The notes beneath the pieces are model-generated. The model had not been told where the DNA came from and searched no databases. It saw only the letters and a program-made list of their open reading frames with translations. 64,000 nucleotides of DNA from Enterobacter mori (GTDB lineage: Bacteria > Pseudomonadota > Gammaproteobacteria > Enterobacterales > Enterobacteriaceae): contig NZ_CP104285.1 of assembly GCF_025244905.1 (NCBI RefSeq), positions 3,782,001 to 3,846,000 of the forward strand. The letters are read 5' to 3'. A program made the translations under genes and the position numbers. Positions 51,210 to 61,082 of the stretch are shown here, piece after piece; positions within the stretch are counted from its first letter, which is position 1; each line of letters starts with the position of its first letter.

Positions 51210-52229
51210 TTACCTGAAACCTTGAGCGGCCATTGCTAACGTGGTGTCGAGCATACGGTTAGCAAAGCCCCATTCGTTATCACACCAAACCAGCGTCTTG
51301 ATAAGGTGTGCCCCACTGACGCGCGTTTGTGTGCCATCGACAATGGCGCTGTGCGGGTCGTGGTTAAAATCTACTGAGACCAACGGTAATTCCGTATAGT
51401 CAACTATACCATGAAATGCACCCTGTGCCGCTTTTTGCAGCAACAGGTTGACTTCACAGGCTTTTACCGGTTTTTTCACCGTCACGCTGAGATCGATTGC
51501 GGTGACGTTAATCGTCGGCACGCGCACGGCAATCGCTTCGAAACGGTCGTTAAACTGCGGGAAGATACGGGTGATCCCGGCAGCCAGTTTCGTATCCACC
51601 GGGATGATTGACTGGCTCGCTGCGCGCGTGCGTCGTAAATCCGGATGGTAAGCGTCAATAACCTGCTGATCGTGCATGGCGGAGTGAATCGTGGTCACAG
51701 TGCCGGATTCAATGCCATACGCATCGTCTAACAGTTTGATGACCGGAATAATGCAGTTGGTGGTGCAGGAGGCGTTGGAAACAATGCGGTGTTCGGCTAG
51801 CAGCTCATGCTGATTGACGCCAAACACGACGGTGGCGTCGAGGTCGTTACTGCCGGGGTGAGAAAACAGCACTTTTTTTGCGCCGGCAGCCAGATGGGCT
51901 TCGCCATGTTCGCGGCTGCCGTACACGCCGGTACAGTCCAGCACCACATCCACACCCAGTTCACGCCAGGGGAGTGCTTCAATACTGTTCTCATGCAGCA
52001 CGCGGATGGCATCGTCGCCGACAAACAGCTGTTCCCTTTCCTGGCGAACGTCCCAGGCAAAGCGGCCGTGGCTGGTGTCATATTTCAACAAATGCGCCAT
52101 GCCCGCAGCATCCGCCAGTTCATTGATTGCCACCACGGTGATTTCCGCACGACGCCCGGATTCATATATAGCACGAACCACGTTGCGCCCGATGCGACCG
52201 AAGCCATTAATCGCTACGCGTACGGTCAT
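51210..52229 (-). CDS. epd: Erythrose-4-phosphate dehydrogenase
   Basis: A 339-residue GAPDH-family enzyme. NAD-binding [14 protein letters not shown] is at the N-terminus, and the catalytic Cys is in [13 protein letters not shown]. The operon context with pgk-fbaA and E. coli-like sequence identify epd rather than gapA. It oxidises erythrose-4-P to erythronate-4-P for pyridoxal phosphate synthesis. A Cra site and a CRP site lie upstream. Confidence 0.95.
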   Translation of the reverse strand: MTVRVAINGFGRIGRNVVRAIYESGRRAEITVVAINELADAAGMAHLLKYDTSHGRFAWDVRQEREQLFVGDDAIRVLHENSIEALPWRELGVDVVLDCTGVYGSREHGEAHLAAGAKKVLFSHPGSNDLDATVVFGVNQHELLAEHRIVSNASCTTNCIIPVIKLLDDAYGIESGTVTTIHSAMHDQQVIDAYHPDLRRTRAASQSIIPVDTKLAAGITRIFPQFNDRFEAIAVRVPTINVTAIDLSVTVKKPVKACEVNLLLQKAAQGAFHGIVDYTELPLVSVDFNHDPHSAIVDGTQTRVSGAHLIKTLVWCDNEWGFANRMLDTTLAMAAQGFR

Positions 52230-52351
52230 AGATCTCCTGCAAAGCTATCCCTGAGTTTGAGGTGGCTGAAAGAGTAATCCAGCGACGCCCGAAGGGGAAT
52301 CCTTGCTGTCACAAACTGCGATTGATTGGTCAATTGTCGAACATTTAATCG

Positions 52352-52367
52352 ACTGAAACGCTTCAGC
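52352..52367. promoter_or_regulatory. Cra (FruR) operator upstream of epd
   Basis: ACTGAAACGCTTCAGC is close to the Cra consensus GCTGAATCGATTCAGC with both half-sites intact. It lies about 125 bases before the epd start. Cra control of epd-pgk is known in E. coli. Confidence 0.8.
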
Positions 52368-52424
52368 AAGAATAAGCGAATTGGGGAATAAAAGGAATGT
52401 CTGTCCAGATGAATAAGCGAGCTA

Positions 52425-52440
52425 TATGACTTGCATCACA
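52425..52440. promoter_or_regulatory. CRP site upstream of epd
   Basis: TATGA, six bases, TCACA (52425-52440) fits TGTGA-N6-TCACA with one mismatch. It lies about 200 bases before the epd start; CRP also acts at the E. coli epd promoter. Confidence 0.65.
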
Positions 52441-52467
52441 TTTTTGATGGAATAATGCTTACAAAAA

Positions 52468-52544
52468 AGCCGGGTGGCGCGCTAGCGCTTACCCGGCCTA
52501 CTTTCGAGCCATTTGTAGGCCCGGTAAGCGTAGCGCCACCGGGC
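52468..52544. repeat. BIME between tktA and epd (two REP units)
   Basis: The first unit, 52468-52501, has AGCCGGGTGGCGC ... CTTACCCGGCCTAC; the second, 52514-52544, GTAGGCCCGGTAAGCG ... CCACCGGGC. They lie just beyond the tktA stop at 52555. Confidence 0.9.
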
Positions 52545-52554
52545 AAAATGGCAA

Positions 52555-54546
52555 TTACAGCAGTTCTTTCGCCTTAGCGACAACGTTCTCAACGGTGAAG
52601 CCGAACTCTTCGAACAGCAGCTCTGCCGGAGCAGATTCACCGAAGGTGGTCATGCCGACGATAGCGCCGTTCAGGCCCACGTATTTGAACCAGTAATCAG
52701 CGATACCCGCTTCCACTGCCACGCGAGCGGAAACCGCTTTAGGCAGGACGGATTCGCGGTAAGCGGCATCCTGCTTGTCGAACGCGTCGGTAGACGGCAT
52801 GGAAACCACGCGCGCTTTCACGCCTTCGGCAGTCAGTTTTTCCCACGCTGCAACAGCCAGTTCAACTTCAGAACCGGTGGCGATGAAGATCAGCTCTGGC
52901 TGGCCCGCGCAATCTTTCAGCACGTAACCACCGCGAGCGATGTTCGCCAGCTGCTCTGGCGTACGTTCCTGTTGTGCCAGGTTCTGACGGGAGAGGATCA
53001 GCGCGGTTGGACCGTCCTGACGCTCAACGCCGTATTTCCACGCTACAGCGGATTCAACCTGGTCACATGGACGCCATGTGCTCATGTTCGGGGTCACGCG
53101 CAGGGAAGCAACCTGCTCTACCGGCTGGTGAGTTGGGCCATCTTCGCCCAGACCGATGGAGTCGTGGGTGTAGACCATCACCTGACGCTGTTTCATCAGC
53201 GCAGCCATACGCACGGCGTTACGTGCATATTCAACGAACATCAGGAAGGTAGAGGTGTACGGCAGGAAACCGCCGTGCAGGGAGATACCGTTGGCAATCG
53301 CGGTCATACCGAATTCACGTACACCGTAATGGATGTAGTTACCGGCAGTATCTTCGTTGATTGGCTTAGAACCCGACCACAGAGTCAGGTTAGAAGGCGC
53401 CAGGTCAGCGGAGCCGCCCAGGAATTCTGGAAGCCATGGACCGAACGCTTCAATCGCATTTTGAGACGCTTTACGGCTCGCGATTTTAGACGGGTTCGCC
53501 TGCAGCTTAGCGATGAACTCGTTCGCTTTCGCGTCGAAGTCAGACGGCATGTCACCTTTCATACGGCGGGTGAATTCAGCCGCTTCCTGCGGGAACGCTT
53601 TCGCATAGGCAGCGAACTTCTCGTTCCAGGCCGCTTCTTTCGCCTGGCCCACTTCTTTTGCATCCCACTGAGCGTAGATCTCAGATGGGATTTCGAATGC
53701 AGGGTGTTTCCAGCCCAGTGCTTCACGGGTCAGTGCGATTTCCGCATCGCCCAGCGGCGCGCCGTGGGAGTCGTGAGTACCCGCTTTGTTCGGCGAACCG
53801 AAGCCAATGATGGTTTTGCACATCAGCAGGGACGGTTTGTCCGTCACAGCGCGCGCTTCTTCTACTGCACGTTTAATCGAGTCAGCATCGTGGCCATCAA
53901 CGCCACGCACAACGTGCCAGCCGTAGGCTTCGAAGCGTGCTGCGGTGTCGTCGGTGAACCAGCCTTCAACGTGACCGTCGATGGAGATACCGTTGTCGTC
54001 ATAGAACGCAACCAGTTTGCCCAGCTTCAGGGTACCTGCCAGGGAGCACACTTCGTGAGAAATGCCTTCCATCATGCAGCCGTCGCCCATGAACGCGTAG
54101 GTGAAGTGGTCTACGATGTCGTGACCAGGACGGTTGAACTGCGCCGCCAGCGTCTTCTCAGCAATCGCCATACCCACTGCGTTAGCAATGCCCTGACCCA
54201 GCGGGCCGGTGGTGGTTTCTACACCAGCGGTGTAACCCACTTCCGGGTGACCAGGCGTTTTGGAGTGCAGTTGACGGAAGTTTTTCAGCTCTTCGATTGG
54301 CAGATCGTAGCCGGTGAGGTGCAGCAGGCTATAGATCAGCATAGAGCCGTGGCCGTTGGACAGCACGAAGCGGTCGCGGTCAGCCCATGACGGGTTCTGC
54401 GGGTTGTGGTTCAGGAAGTCACGCCACAGGACTTCGGCGATATCAGCCATACCCATAGGGGCCCCTGGGTGGCCGGATTTGGCTTTCTGTACTGCGTCCA
54501 TGCTCAGCGCACGAATAGCATTAGCAAGCTCTTTACGTGAGGACAT
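52555..54546 (-). CDS. tktA: Transketolase 1
   Basis: A 663-residue ThDP enzyme from ATG 54546 ([18 protein letters not shown]); a longer frame to 54627 is unsupported. Motifs: [17 protein letters not shown], the ThDP-binding [18 protein letters not shown] and NDNG-like [10 protein letters not shown], and the transketolase signature in [12 protein letters not shown]. It moves two-carbon units in the pentose phosphate pathway. It is directly upstream of epd here; E. coli K-12 has extra genes (yggC to cmtB) between them. Confidence 0.95.
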   Translation of the reverse strand: MSSRKELANAIRALSMDAVQKAKSGHPGAPMGMADIAEVLWRDFLNHNPQNPSWADRDRFVLSNGHGSMLIYSLLHLTGYDLPIEELKNFRQLHSKTPGHPEVGYTAGVETTTGPLGQGIANAVGMAIAEKTLAAQFNRPGHDIVDHFTYAFMGDGCMMEGISHEVCSLAGTLKLGKLVAFYDDNGISIDGHVEGWFTDDTAARFEAYGWHVVRGVDGHDADSIKRAVEEARAVTDKPSLLMCKTIIGFGSPNKAGTHDSHGAPLGDAEIALTREALGWKHPAFEIPSEIYAQWDAKEVGQAKEAAWNEKFAAYAKAFPQEAAEFTRRMKGDMPSDFDAKANEFIAKLQANPSKIASRKASQNAIEAFGPWLPEFLGGSADLAPSNLTLWSGSKPINEDTAGNYIHYGVREFGMTAIANGISLHGGFLPYTSTFLMFVEYARNAVRMAALMKQRQVMVYTHDSIGLGEDGPTHQPVEQVASLRVTPNMSTWRPCDQVESAVAWKYGVERQDGPTALILSRQNLAQQERTPEQLANIARGGYVLKDCAGQPELIFIATGSEVELAVAAWEKLTAEGVKARVVSMPSTDAFDKQDAAYRESVLPKAVSARVAVEAGIADYWFKYVGLNGAIVGMTTFGESAPAELLFEEFGFTVENVVAKAKELL

Positions 54547-54818
54547 TTTAACTCCAGATCGGACTGTTAAAGGCCATGCCCTTGACGACAGCGCGTTTTG
54601 GGCTACGCCGGAAAAAAGTGCCAACAATGTAACCCAAGCCGCAAGTCATGTACATGGAGCATTCTTTTGCGTGTTAAGAAATCTCTGGATCATGCTCGCA
54701 TGTTGCGCAATCTCCTCGCCCGCCCCTGTCGATATTCCTTATACTTAGCCCGACACCGGCTTCGCTGACGGTGAACTTTTCGGATTTTATTCAGATTAAC
54801 GAGTACGGAAGCAATCTC

Positions 54819-55577
54819 ATGAAAATGCGTGCAATAGTGCTGGCCCTGGGTACGACGCTCCTGCTGAGCGGCTGTCAGAATATGGATTCTAACGGTCTGA
54901 TGACCTCAGGCGCAGAAGCCTTTCAGGCCTATTCCCTGAGCGACGCGCAGGTAAAAGCGTTGAGCGATCAGGCGTGTAAAGATATGGACGGAAAAGCCAC
55001 GCTTGCTCCGGCTAACAGTACCTATACGCAGCGTCTGAATAAGATTGCTTCCGCGCTGGGCGATAACATTAACGGCCAACCGGTGAACTATAAGGTGTAC
55101 ATGGCGAAAGACGTGAACGCCTTCGCCATGGCGAACGGCTGTATCCGCGTCTATAGCGGGCTGATGGACATGATGACCGACAACGAAGTGGAAGCGGTTA
55201 TCGGCCACGAAATGGGCCACGTTGCGCTCGGCCATGTGAAGAAAGGAATGCAGGTTGCGTTAGGCACTAACGCCGTTCGCGCGGCGGCGGCCTCTGCGGG
55301 CGGTATCGTTGGCAGCCTGTCGCAGTCACAGCTTGGCGACGTCGGGGAAAAGCTGGTTAACTCTCAGTTCTCCCAGCGTCAGGAGTCCGAAGCGGATGAC
55401 TACTCCTACGATCTGTTGCGCAAACGCGGCATCAATCCATCAGGTTTAGCTACCAGTTTCGAAAAACTGGCCAAGCTGGAAGCGGGTCGCCAAAGCTCCA
55501 TGTTTGACGATCACCCGGCTTCGGAAGAACGCGCACAACATATTCGCGACCGTATGGCCGCAGACGGAATTAAATAA
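54819..55577 (+). CDS. loiP: Metalloprotease lipoprotein LoiP (YggG)
   Basis: A 252-residue protein from ATG 54819 (MKMRAIVLALGTTLLLSGC), lipobox LLLSGC with Cys19. The zinc motif HEMGH (His130, Glu131, His134) with a later Glu in QESEADDYSYD marks the M48 family. It is an outer-membrane-associated protease that can cleave phenylalanine bonds, induced by low osmolarity and linked to BepA-type quality control. It is divergent from tktA. Confidence 0.93.
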   Translation: MKMRAIVLALGTTLLLSGCQNMDSNGLMTSGAEAFQAYSLSDAQVKALSDQACKDMDGKATLAPANSTYTQRLNKIASALGDNINGQPVNYKVYMAKDVNAFAMANGCIRVYSGLMDMMTDNEVEAVIGHEMGHVALGHVKKGMQVALGTNAVRAAAASAGGIVGSLSQSQLGDVGEKLVNSQFSQRQESEADDYSYDLLRKRGINPSGLATSFEKLAKLEAGRQSSMFDDHPASEERAQHIRDRMAADGIK

Positions 55578-55787
55578 TTTTACCGGGAGGCCTATTTGCC
55601 TCCCTTTTATTTCGCATGAATTGCCAATTTAAAAGCACGTATCGATAACTCGCCCGCAAGTCCCGCCACATCTGCATTTAGCCCCTGAAATGTCTGGTCA
55701 CATATTTATTGCAATCGTTAATATTTCCGGTAATTATCAACCACGCAATCATTCAAATTAATATATCCAGACAGAGACGTTCCCTCC

Positions 55788-57056
55788 GTGAAAAAAGAAT
55801 TATCATTAATTGCGTTAAGTTTATTCGCCGCATTACCTGCCGCAGCAAGCCAGCAATCCAACAGCCAGGGTTTTATTGACGACAGCCATCTGGATCTGTT
55901 TTTACGTAATGCCTATATCAGCCGCGATTATCATCAGGGTCAGCAGGATAAAGCCGAATGGGGCCAGGGCATTATCGCTACCTTTGAATCCGGCTATACC
56001 GAAGGGCTGGTAGGCTTTGGCGTGGACGGCATCGCCCAGTATGGCGTGCGCCTGGACGGCGGCCGCGGCAAAAGCGGCGCGGGCGGCATCGACTTCTTTA
56101 AGCAGGAAGACGACGGCCGGGCCAAATCCGATCTGGCGAAGTTTGGCGCGACGGCCAAAATACGTATCTCGAATACCGTGCTGAGCTACGGGAACCAGCG
56201 TCCTGAGCTGCCTATCGTGAATGCCGACAGCTCCCGCCTGCTGTTTGAAAGCTACACCGGCGCTATGCTGACCTCAAAAGAGATCGACGGGCTGGAAATC
56301 AACGCCGGTTATTTCATCGACGAGCAGCGTAAAAGTGACGACCGCCACGACAGCGGGCTGAAGAGCCTGACTTTTGGCGGCGCGAGCTACCAGTTCAACG
56401 ACCAGTTCAGCGGCGCGCTTTACGCCTCTCATAATGAAGAGGTGATGAACAAGCAGTATCTGGGCCTGAACTTCAAACAGCCGTTCAGCACCGGACAGCA
56501 GCTGGTGCTTGATTTCAACGGCTACAATTCGCGCCTGGATCAGGGCTACGCAGACAACCTGGACACCGGGCGCAGCAACACCATCTGGAGCCTGGCGGCG
56601 AGCTATATCTGGGATATTCACACCTTCAAGGTGGCGTACCAGCAGAGCAGCGGCAGCACGGGCTACAACTACGGCGGCTATCGCGACCAGGGCGGCGTGG
56701 GTGACGGCGGCAACACCATCTGGCTGGCGAACTCCTACTGGTCTGATTTTAACGGTGAAGATGAACGCTCATGGCAGGCCTCTTACGGTCTGGACTTCGG
56801 CGGCCTCGGCCTGCCGGGCCTGAGCTGGACCACCGCCTACGTGCGTGGCGACAACATCAAGACCTCTGAGACCAGCAACGGCAAAGAGCACGAGTGGTTT
56901 AACCAGATCCAGTACCAGGTGCAGGACGGTCCGGCGAAAGATCTGAAACTGAAACTGCGCTATTCCGTGCTGCGTGTCTCCAGCAACGCCAGCGATTACA
57001 ACGTAGGTGGGGATGAGATCCGCGCTTACGTGGAATACCCGTTTAACGTGTTCTGA
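55788..57056 (+). CDS. OprD-family outer-membrane porin
   Basis: A 422-residue porin with a GTG start (55788) and signal peptide MKKELSLIALSLFAALPAAA. The mature start GFIDDSHLDLFLRNAYISRDY and the strand GKFGATAKIRISNT-type repeats fit the OprD/ChiP family of 18-strand substrate-specific porins; it ends with aromatic VEYPFNVF. Such porins take up small acidic or aromatic molecules or sugars. It is convergent with the catabolic operon at 57170-64000, so it may import that operon's substrate, but this is inference. It is absent from the equivalent E. coli K-12 position. Confidence 0.8.
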   Translation: MKKELSLIALSLFAALPAAASQQSNSQGFIDDSHLDLFLRNAYISRDYHQGQQDKAEWGQGIIATFESGYTEGLVGFGVDGIAQYGVRLDGGRGKSGAGGIDFFKQEDDGRAKSDLAKFGATAKIRISNTVLSYGNQRPELPIVNADSSRLLFESYTGAMLTSKEIDGLEINAGYFIDEQRKSDDRHDSGLKSLTFGGASYQFNDQFSGALYASHNEEVMNKQYLGLNFKQPFSTGQQLVLDFNGYNSRLDQGYADNLDTGRSNTIWSLAASYIWDIHTFKVAYQQSSGSTGYNYGGYRDQGGVGDGGNTIWLANSYWSDFNGEDERSWQASYGLDFGGLGLPGLSWTTAYVRGDNIKTSETSNGKEHEWFNQIQYQVQDGPAKDLKLKLRYSVLRVSSNASDYNVGGDEIRAYVEYPFNVF

Positions 57057-57062
57057 TGAAAA

Positions 57063-57158
57063 AAGCCGGGTGGCGGCTTCGCCTGACCCGGCCTGGGGTT
57101 TTCTCGCTGTGGTTGAGGGAGAAACAGTAGGCCCGGTAAGCGCAGCGCCACCGGGCAA
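57063..57158. repeat. BIME between porin and ThDP enzyme genes
   Basis: REP unit 57063-57094 (AAGCCGGGTGGCGGC ... CTGACCCGGCCT) and unit 57128-57158 (TAGGCCCGGTAAGCGC ... CCACCGGGCAA). The second is the intact form of the REP that the IS481-family element split at 22000. Confidence 0.9.
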
Positions 57159-57169
57159 TATCCACGGTA

Positions 57170-58810
57170 TCAATACAGCGATTTCTGCGGCGGCCCGGCA
57201 AACTTCAGCGCGCCAATCTGCCCCATCCGAACTTCCACTACCGACGGCCCCGGCATCGCCAGCGCCTCCGTCATCACCGCATCAAAATCCTCTGCCCGCT
57301 CTACGCTCCACGCCTGAAGGCCAATCGCCTGCGCCAGCAGAGTAAAGTCCGGCGTATGCAGTTCGTTATAGTACTGACGCCCGCCGAAATACTTATCCTG
57401 AATACCGCGCATCACGCCGTAACCGCCGTCGTTCATGATCAGCAGCGTCACGTTGGCTTTTTCCTGCGCCAGCGTCGCCATCTCGCCTAAATTCAGGCTC
57501 AGGCCACCGTCGCCCACCAGCCCCACCACCTTGCGCTGCGGGTTAGCAATCGCGGTGCCGATCGCCATCGGCAGCCCCATGCCAATCGCCCCTGCAAGGG
57601 AGTGAATGTTCATCAGCGGGCCGTTGGCGCGGAACAGTCGGCTGCCCCACAGGCTGCCGGACACGGTGATATCACGCACAAGCAAGCCGTCTTTCGGCAG
57701 CGCTTTCTCAATGGCATCGTTAAGCGTCGCATAAGCGCCACACTGCTCGCGCAGCCCCTGCTCAGCTTGCTCAACCGCCTGCTGCACCTGCATATCCCAC
57801 TGGGCGTTACCCCATTCCCGGCCCTGAGCTTTTTCAACCAACGCGCCAAGCAGCGCTGAACAATCGGCGACCAACGTGCTATCCATCAGGTAGTTACGGC
57901 TTGCCGCCGCCGGGTCGATATCGATCTGCACGCGCGGGTGCGGCAGCTCCAGCGTCCAGGAACGGGTTTCATTGCTACGCAGTCGTGAACCGGCGACCAG
58001 CGTAAAATCGCACTGCGCGATCAGCGCCTCCACTGACGGCGAGTTGTGGAACGCCCGCAGGCTGGCGCGATGGCTGTCCGGCAACACGCCGCGCGCGTGG
58101 GTGCTGGAGATCACCGTCACGCCCGCATCCGCCAGTTTTTTCACGGCGTCAGCACTTCCCAGCGTCCCGCCGCCCAGCCACAGCAGCGGCTGTTTTGCCA
58201 GCTTAAGTTGCGTCCACAATGCGTCAACCGTCGCGGGATCTACGGCTGGAACCGAAGCCGGTTTCACCGGTTTCGTCACCAGCGACAGCGGAATTTTCGC
58301 GCCCTGAATATCAATCGGGATTTCCACAGAGACCGGCCCGCACGGCGGCGTCTGCGCCTCTTGAATCGCTTTATGCAGAATCGCAATTGCCTGGCTGGCG
58401 TTGCTGATGCGGTACGCCCGCTTTGAACTGGCCTTCAGGAAGGTCAGTTGGTCGCGGGTTTCGTGGATAAACCCGGTGTCGGCATCCAGCCAGGCTTTCT
58501 CTACCTGCCCGGTTAAATGCAGCAGCGGCGTGCAGGCGTTCATGGCTTCCACCAGCGCACCTACCGCGTTACCCGCTCCCGCGCCGGTGCTGGTCAGCGC
58601 CACGCCGAGGCCGGAAAAGCGCCCGTGGGCGTCGGCCATGGTAACGGATCCCGCCTCGCCGCGCGCGGGTACAAAACGGATGTTGCCCCGCTGCCCCACC
58701 GCGTCAGCGATCGGCAGGTTGTGAATGGAGATGACGCCGTAGATGGCCTCAACCTGATACTGCTCCAGCGTTCTGGCGATGGCGTCGCCGACGGTTATCA
58801 TTTCGCTCAT
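57170..58810 (-). CDS. Thiamine-diphosphate-dependent enzyme, acetolactate-synthase-like
   Basis: A 546-residue three-domain ThDP enzyme. The activating Glu52 is in PARGEAGSVTMADAHGRF, and the cofactor motif GDGGLSLNLGEMATLAQ with NDGGYG is near the C-terminus. The central domain lacks obvious FAD dependence as far as I can judge. Related enzymes are decarboxylases or carboligases of 2-keto acids. It is the last gene of the operon, 13 bases after the aldehyde dehydrogenase gene. I infer that it decarboxylates a 2-keto acid to an aldehyde which the dehydrogenase oxidises. Substrate unknown. Confidence 0.8.
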   Translation of the reverse strand: MSEMITVGDAIARTLEQYQVEAIYGVISIHNLPIADAVGQRGNIRFVPARGEAGSVTMADAHGRFSGLGVALTSTGAGAGNAVGALVEAMNACTPLLHLTGQVEKAWLDADTGFIHETRDQLTFLKASSKRAYRISNASQAIAILHKAIQEAQTPPCGPVSVEIPIDIQGAKIPLSLVTKPVKPASVPAVDPATVDALWTQLKLAKQPLLWLGGGTLGSADAVKKLADAGVTVISSTHARGVLPDSHRASLRAFHNSPSVEALIAQCDFTLVAGSRLRSNETRSWTLELPHPRVQIDIDPAAASRNYLMDSTLVADCSALLGALVEKAQGREWGNAQWDMQVQQAVEQAEQGLREQCGAYATLNDAIEKALPKDGLLVRDITVSGSLWGSRLFRANGPLMNIHSLAGAIGMGLPMAIGTAIANPQRKVVGLVGDGGLSLNLGEMATLAQEKANVTLLIMNDGGYGVMRGIQDKYFGGRQYYNELHTPDFTLLAQAIGLQAWSVERAEDFDAVMTEALAMPGPSVVEVRMGQIGALKFAGPPQKSLY

Positions 58811-58823
58811 TGCTCACCCTTTC

Positions 58824-60299
58824 TCAGTCGCACCAGTGGTTGACGCTGTTACCCGTCGCCAGATAAATGCTCTTTTGCTGCATCCAGGCTTTGAGCCCCT
58901 GAATACCCTTTTCGCGGCCCAGACCGCTCTCTTTATAGCCCCCGAACGGGGTCGAAATCGCAAAGACTTTGTAGGTGTTGATCCACACCGTACCCGCTTC
59001 CAGCTGTTCGCTGAGACGCAGCGCGCGTCCGGTATCGCGCGTCCAGATCCCCGCCGCCAGGCCATAAACCGAGTCGTTCGCCTCGCGGATAAGCGCCGCT
59101 TCATCGCAAAACGGCATCGCCACCAGCACCGGGCCGAAGATCTCCTCCTGACACGCGCGGGCGCTGTTGCTCAGCCCCTCGATAATCGTGGGCTGGAAGA
59201 AGCTGCCGTTTGCCAGAGCAGGATCCGCCGGGATCTCCCCGCCGCACAGCACGCGCCCCCCTTCGCGCTTCGCCAGCTCGACATATTCCTGCACGCTCTG
59301 GCGATGTTTCTCGTTGATCAGCGGCCCTACATGCACGCCTTCGGTAAACGGGTGTCCGACGCGCAGCCCGCGAGTTAACTCCAGCAGCCGCGCCATGAGC
59401 GGCGCGTAAATGCTCTCGTGGATAAACAGCCGCGATCCGGCAATGCACGCCTGCCCCGCCGAGCTGAAAATGCCGTAGCAGATCCCGCGCGCGGCCTGTT
59501 CGAGGTCGGCGTCTTCCAGCACGATGGTCGGGGATTTCCCGCCCAGCTCCAGCGAGGCCGGGATCAGCTTTTCCGCCGCCACGTGCGCCAGATGACGGCC
59601 CGTGGTGGTGCCACCGGTAAAGGAAATTTTCCGCACGCGAGGATGGCGCGCCAGCGCATCGCCAATCACCGAGCCTTTGCCCGGCAGCACGCTCAGCAGC
59701 CCGGCGGGCAGCCCGGCCTGTTCAAAAATCCGCGCCAGCTCCAGCGCCATCAGCGGCGTGGCTTCGGCGGGCTTGAGGATCACCGCGTTACCGGCGGCAA
59801 TGGCCGGGGCGACCTTCTGCATTTCGCTGGCAATCGGCGAGTTCCACGGCGTGATAGCCGCCACCACGCCGAGCGGCTCATAGCGGCTCAGCGTTAGCAA
59901 ATCGGGCTGGCGCGGCGTCGGGAGTTCCCCTTCCAGCAGCTCGCAGGCGGCGGCGAAATAGCGCGCCGTCCCCGCTGCGCTCATCACCAGCCCGCGCGCT
60001 TCCGCCAGCGGCTTGCCGTTATCGCGGCTCTGCATCTGCGCCAGCTCATCCACGCGGGACTCAATCAGATCGGCAACCTTGTACAGGATCTTCGCCCGCA
60101 TGTGCGGCAGGCGGTTGCGCCAGTCCGGAGCGCGCCACGCACGTTCGCCTGCGTCGATGGCATCCTCCAGATCGTCCAGGCTTGCGGCGTTAAGCGTCGC
60201 GTTGATTGAGCCGTCCGCCGGGAACTGGCTCTGCATCAGGTTGCCGCCGCCGTGTCGCCACTGACCGCCGATAAAAATCTTCAGATCGTTCATCGTCAC
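58824..60299 (-). CDS. NAD(P)-dependent aldehyde dehydrogenase
   Basis: A 491-residue ALDH. The catalytic Cys is in FSSAGQACIAGSRL, and the general-base Glu is in LELGGKSPTIV; the NAD loop FTGGTTTGRHLAH and the Asn in TPWNSPIA are in place. It oxidises an aldehyde to an acid. The genes before and after (aspartate dehydrogenase, ThDP enzyme) point to one catabolic route. The start, MTMNDLKIFIGG, lies 3 bases after the aspartate dehydrogenase stop. Confidence 0.9.
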   Translation of the reverse strand: MTMNDLKIFIGGQWRHGGGNLMQSQFPADGSINATLNAASLDDLEDAIDAGERAWRAPDWRNRLPHMRAKILYKVADLIESRVDELAQMQSRDNGKPLAEARGLVMSAAGTARYFAAACELLEGELPTPRQPDLLTLSRYEPLGVVAAITPWNSPIASEMQKVAPAIAAGNAVILKPAEATPLMALELARIFEQAGLPAGLLSVLPGKGSVIGDALARHPRVRKISFTGGTTTGRHLAHVAAEKLIPASLELGGKSPTIVLEDADLEQAARGICYGIFSSAGQACIAGSRLFIHESIYAPLMARLLELTRGLRVGHPFTEGVHVGPLINEKHRQSVQEYVELAKREGGRVLCGGEIPADPALANGSFFQPTIIEGLSNSARACQEEIFGPVLVAMPFCDEAALIREANDSVYGLAAGIWTRDTGRALRLSEQLEAGTVWINTYKVFAISTPFGGYKESGLGREKGIQGLKAWMQQKSIYLATGNSVNHWCD

Positions 60300-60302
60300 T
60301 CC

Positions 60303-61073
60303 TCAGCTCAAGGCCAGTTCACGGCAGGCGCGCACCGCGCTCAGTGCCGCCAGGGTGGAGGTTTTAGGATTAGAAGCCAGCGGCAGCCCGCTCAGCTCAA
60401 GATGGAACTCGCCGAACAATCCTTCCACGTGCAGCGTGTGGGTATTGCGCGTCGTCGCCGGGTCGACCATCAGCTGCACGCGGGTCTCATCCATCCCGAC
60501 GCCGCCGAGCGCCACGGTCGCCGCCACGTTGGCGTTAGCCGGGAACAGCCGCGCCGCCTCGCGGGCGCTGCCTTCGAAGAAGACTTTTGATTCTGAAACA
60601 GAATTGAGATCGATAAGCTGCTCTGCATAGCTGCCGCGCCAGCTGGCCGGGCTTTTGCGCGACTGATAGGTCACACGTTCAAGCCCACCTTCTTTCGCCG
60701 CCGCCAGCCCGTCGATACCAGCAACCGCACCGGAGAGCAGAGTCAGTTTGCCTCCCGCCGCGAGCAGCCGCTGCTCCAGCGCGCTGTCCGCCAGCGCACC
60801 GGTGGAGATCGCTGCCAGATGCCAGCCGCGCCCTAAAATCGCTTCGCCATACTGCGCCACCGCCTGCTGGCTGGCGCACTCCAGTACGAGATCGGGCGTT
60901 TCCGCACAGTCCATCGGAGAGATCAACGCCACCACCCTATCGCCAAACTGTTCACGAATGGCCGCATGGTGAGATTCGCGTGCCACGATCCAGCCGATAG
61001 CAACGCCAGCGGGCAGACGCTCAATCACCGCCTGCGCCATGGCGCCAAACCCAATTAACATGATCTTTTTCAT
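60303..61073 (-). CDS. L-aspartate dehydrogenase (NadX-type)
   Basis: A 256-residue protein. The N-terminal Rossmann motif is MLIGFGAMAQAVIERL. The family stretch ANVAATVALGGVGMDETRV (residues about 195-213) and NTHTLHVEG are characteristic of L-aspartate dehydrogenases. These convert aspartate with NAD(P) to iminoaspartate or oxaloacetate and ammonia. Because the cell has the ordinary nadB route for NAD, and this gene sits among catabolic enzymes, it more likely deaminates an amino acid or imine in a catabolic path. It is 9 bases after the SDR gene. Confidence 0.85.
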   Translation of the reverse strand: MKKIMLIGFGAMAQAVIERLPAGVAIGWIVARESHHAAIREQFGDRVVALISPMDCAETPDLVLECASQQAVAQYGEAILGRGWHLAAISTGALADSALEQRLLAAGGKLTLLSGAVAGIDGLAAAKEGGLERVTYQSRKSPASWRGSYAEQLIDLNSVSESKVFFEGSAREAARLFPANANVAATVALGGVGMDETRVQLMVDPATTRNTHTLHVEGLFGEFHLELSGLPLASNPKTSTLAALSAVRACRELALS

Positions 61074-61082
61074 GATGCGTCC

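Noticed and set aside
52972..54390. 472-codon open frame opposite tktA
   Set aside because: Antisense shadow of transketolase; no recognisable domain and no ribosome site.
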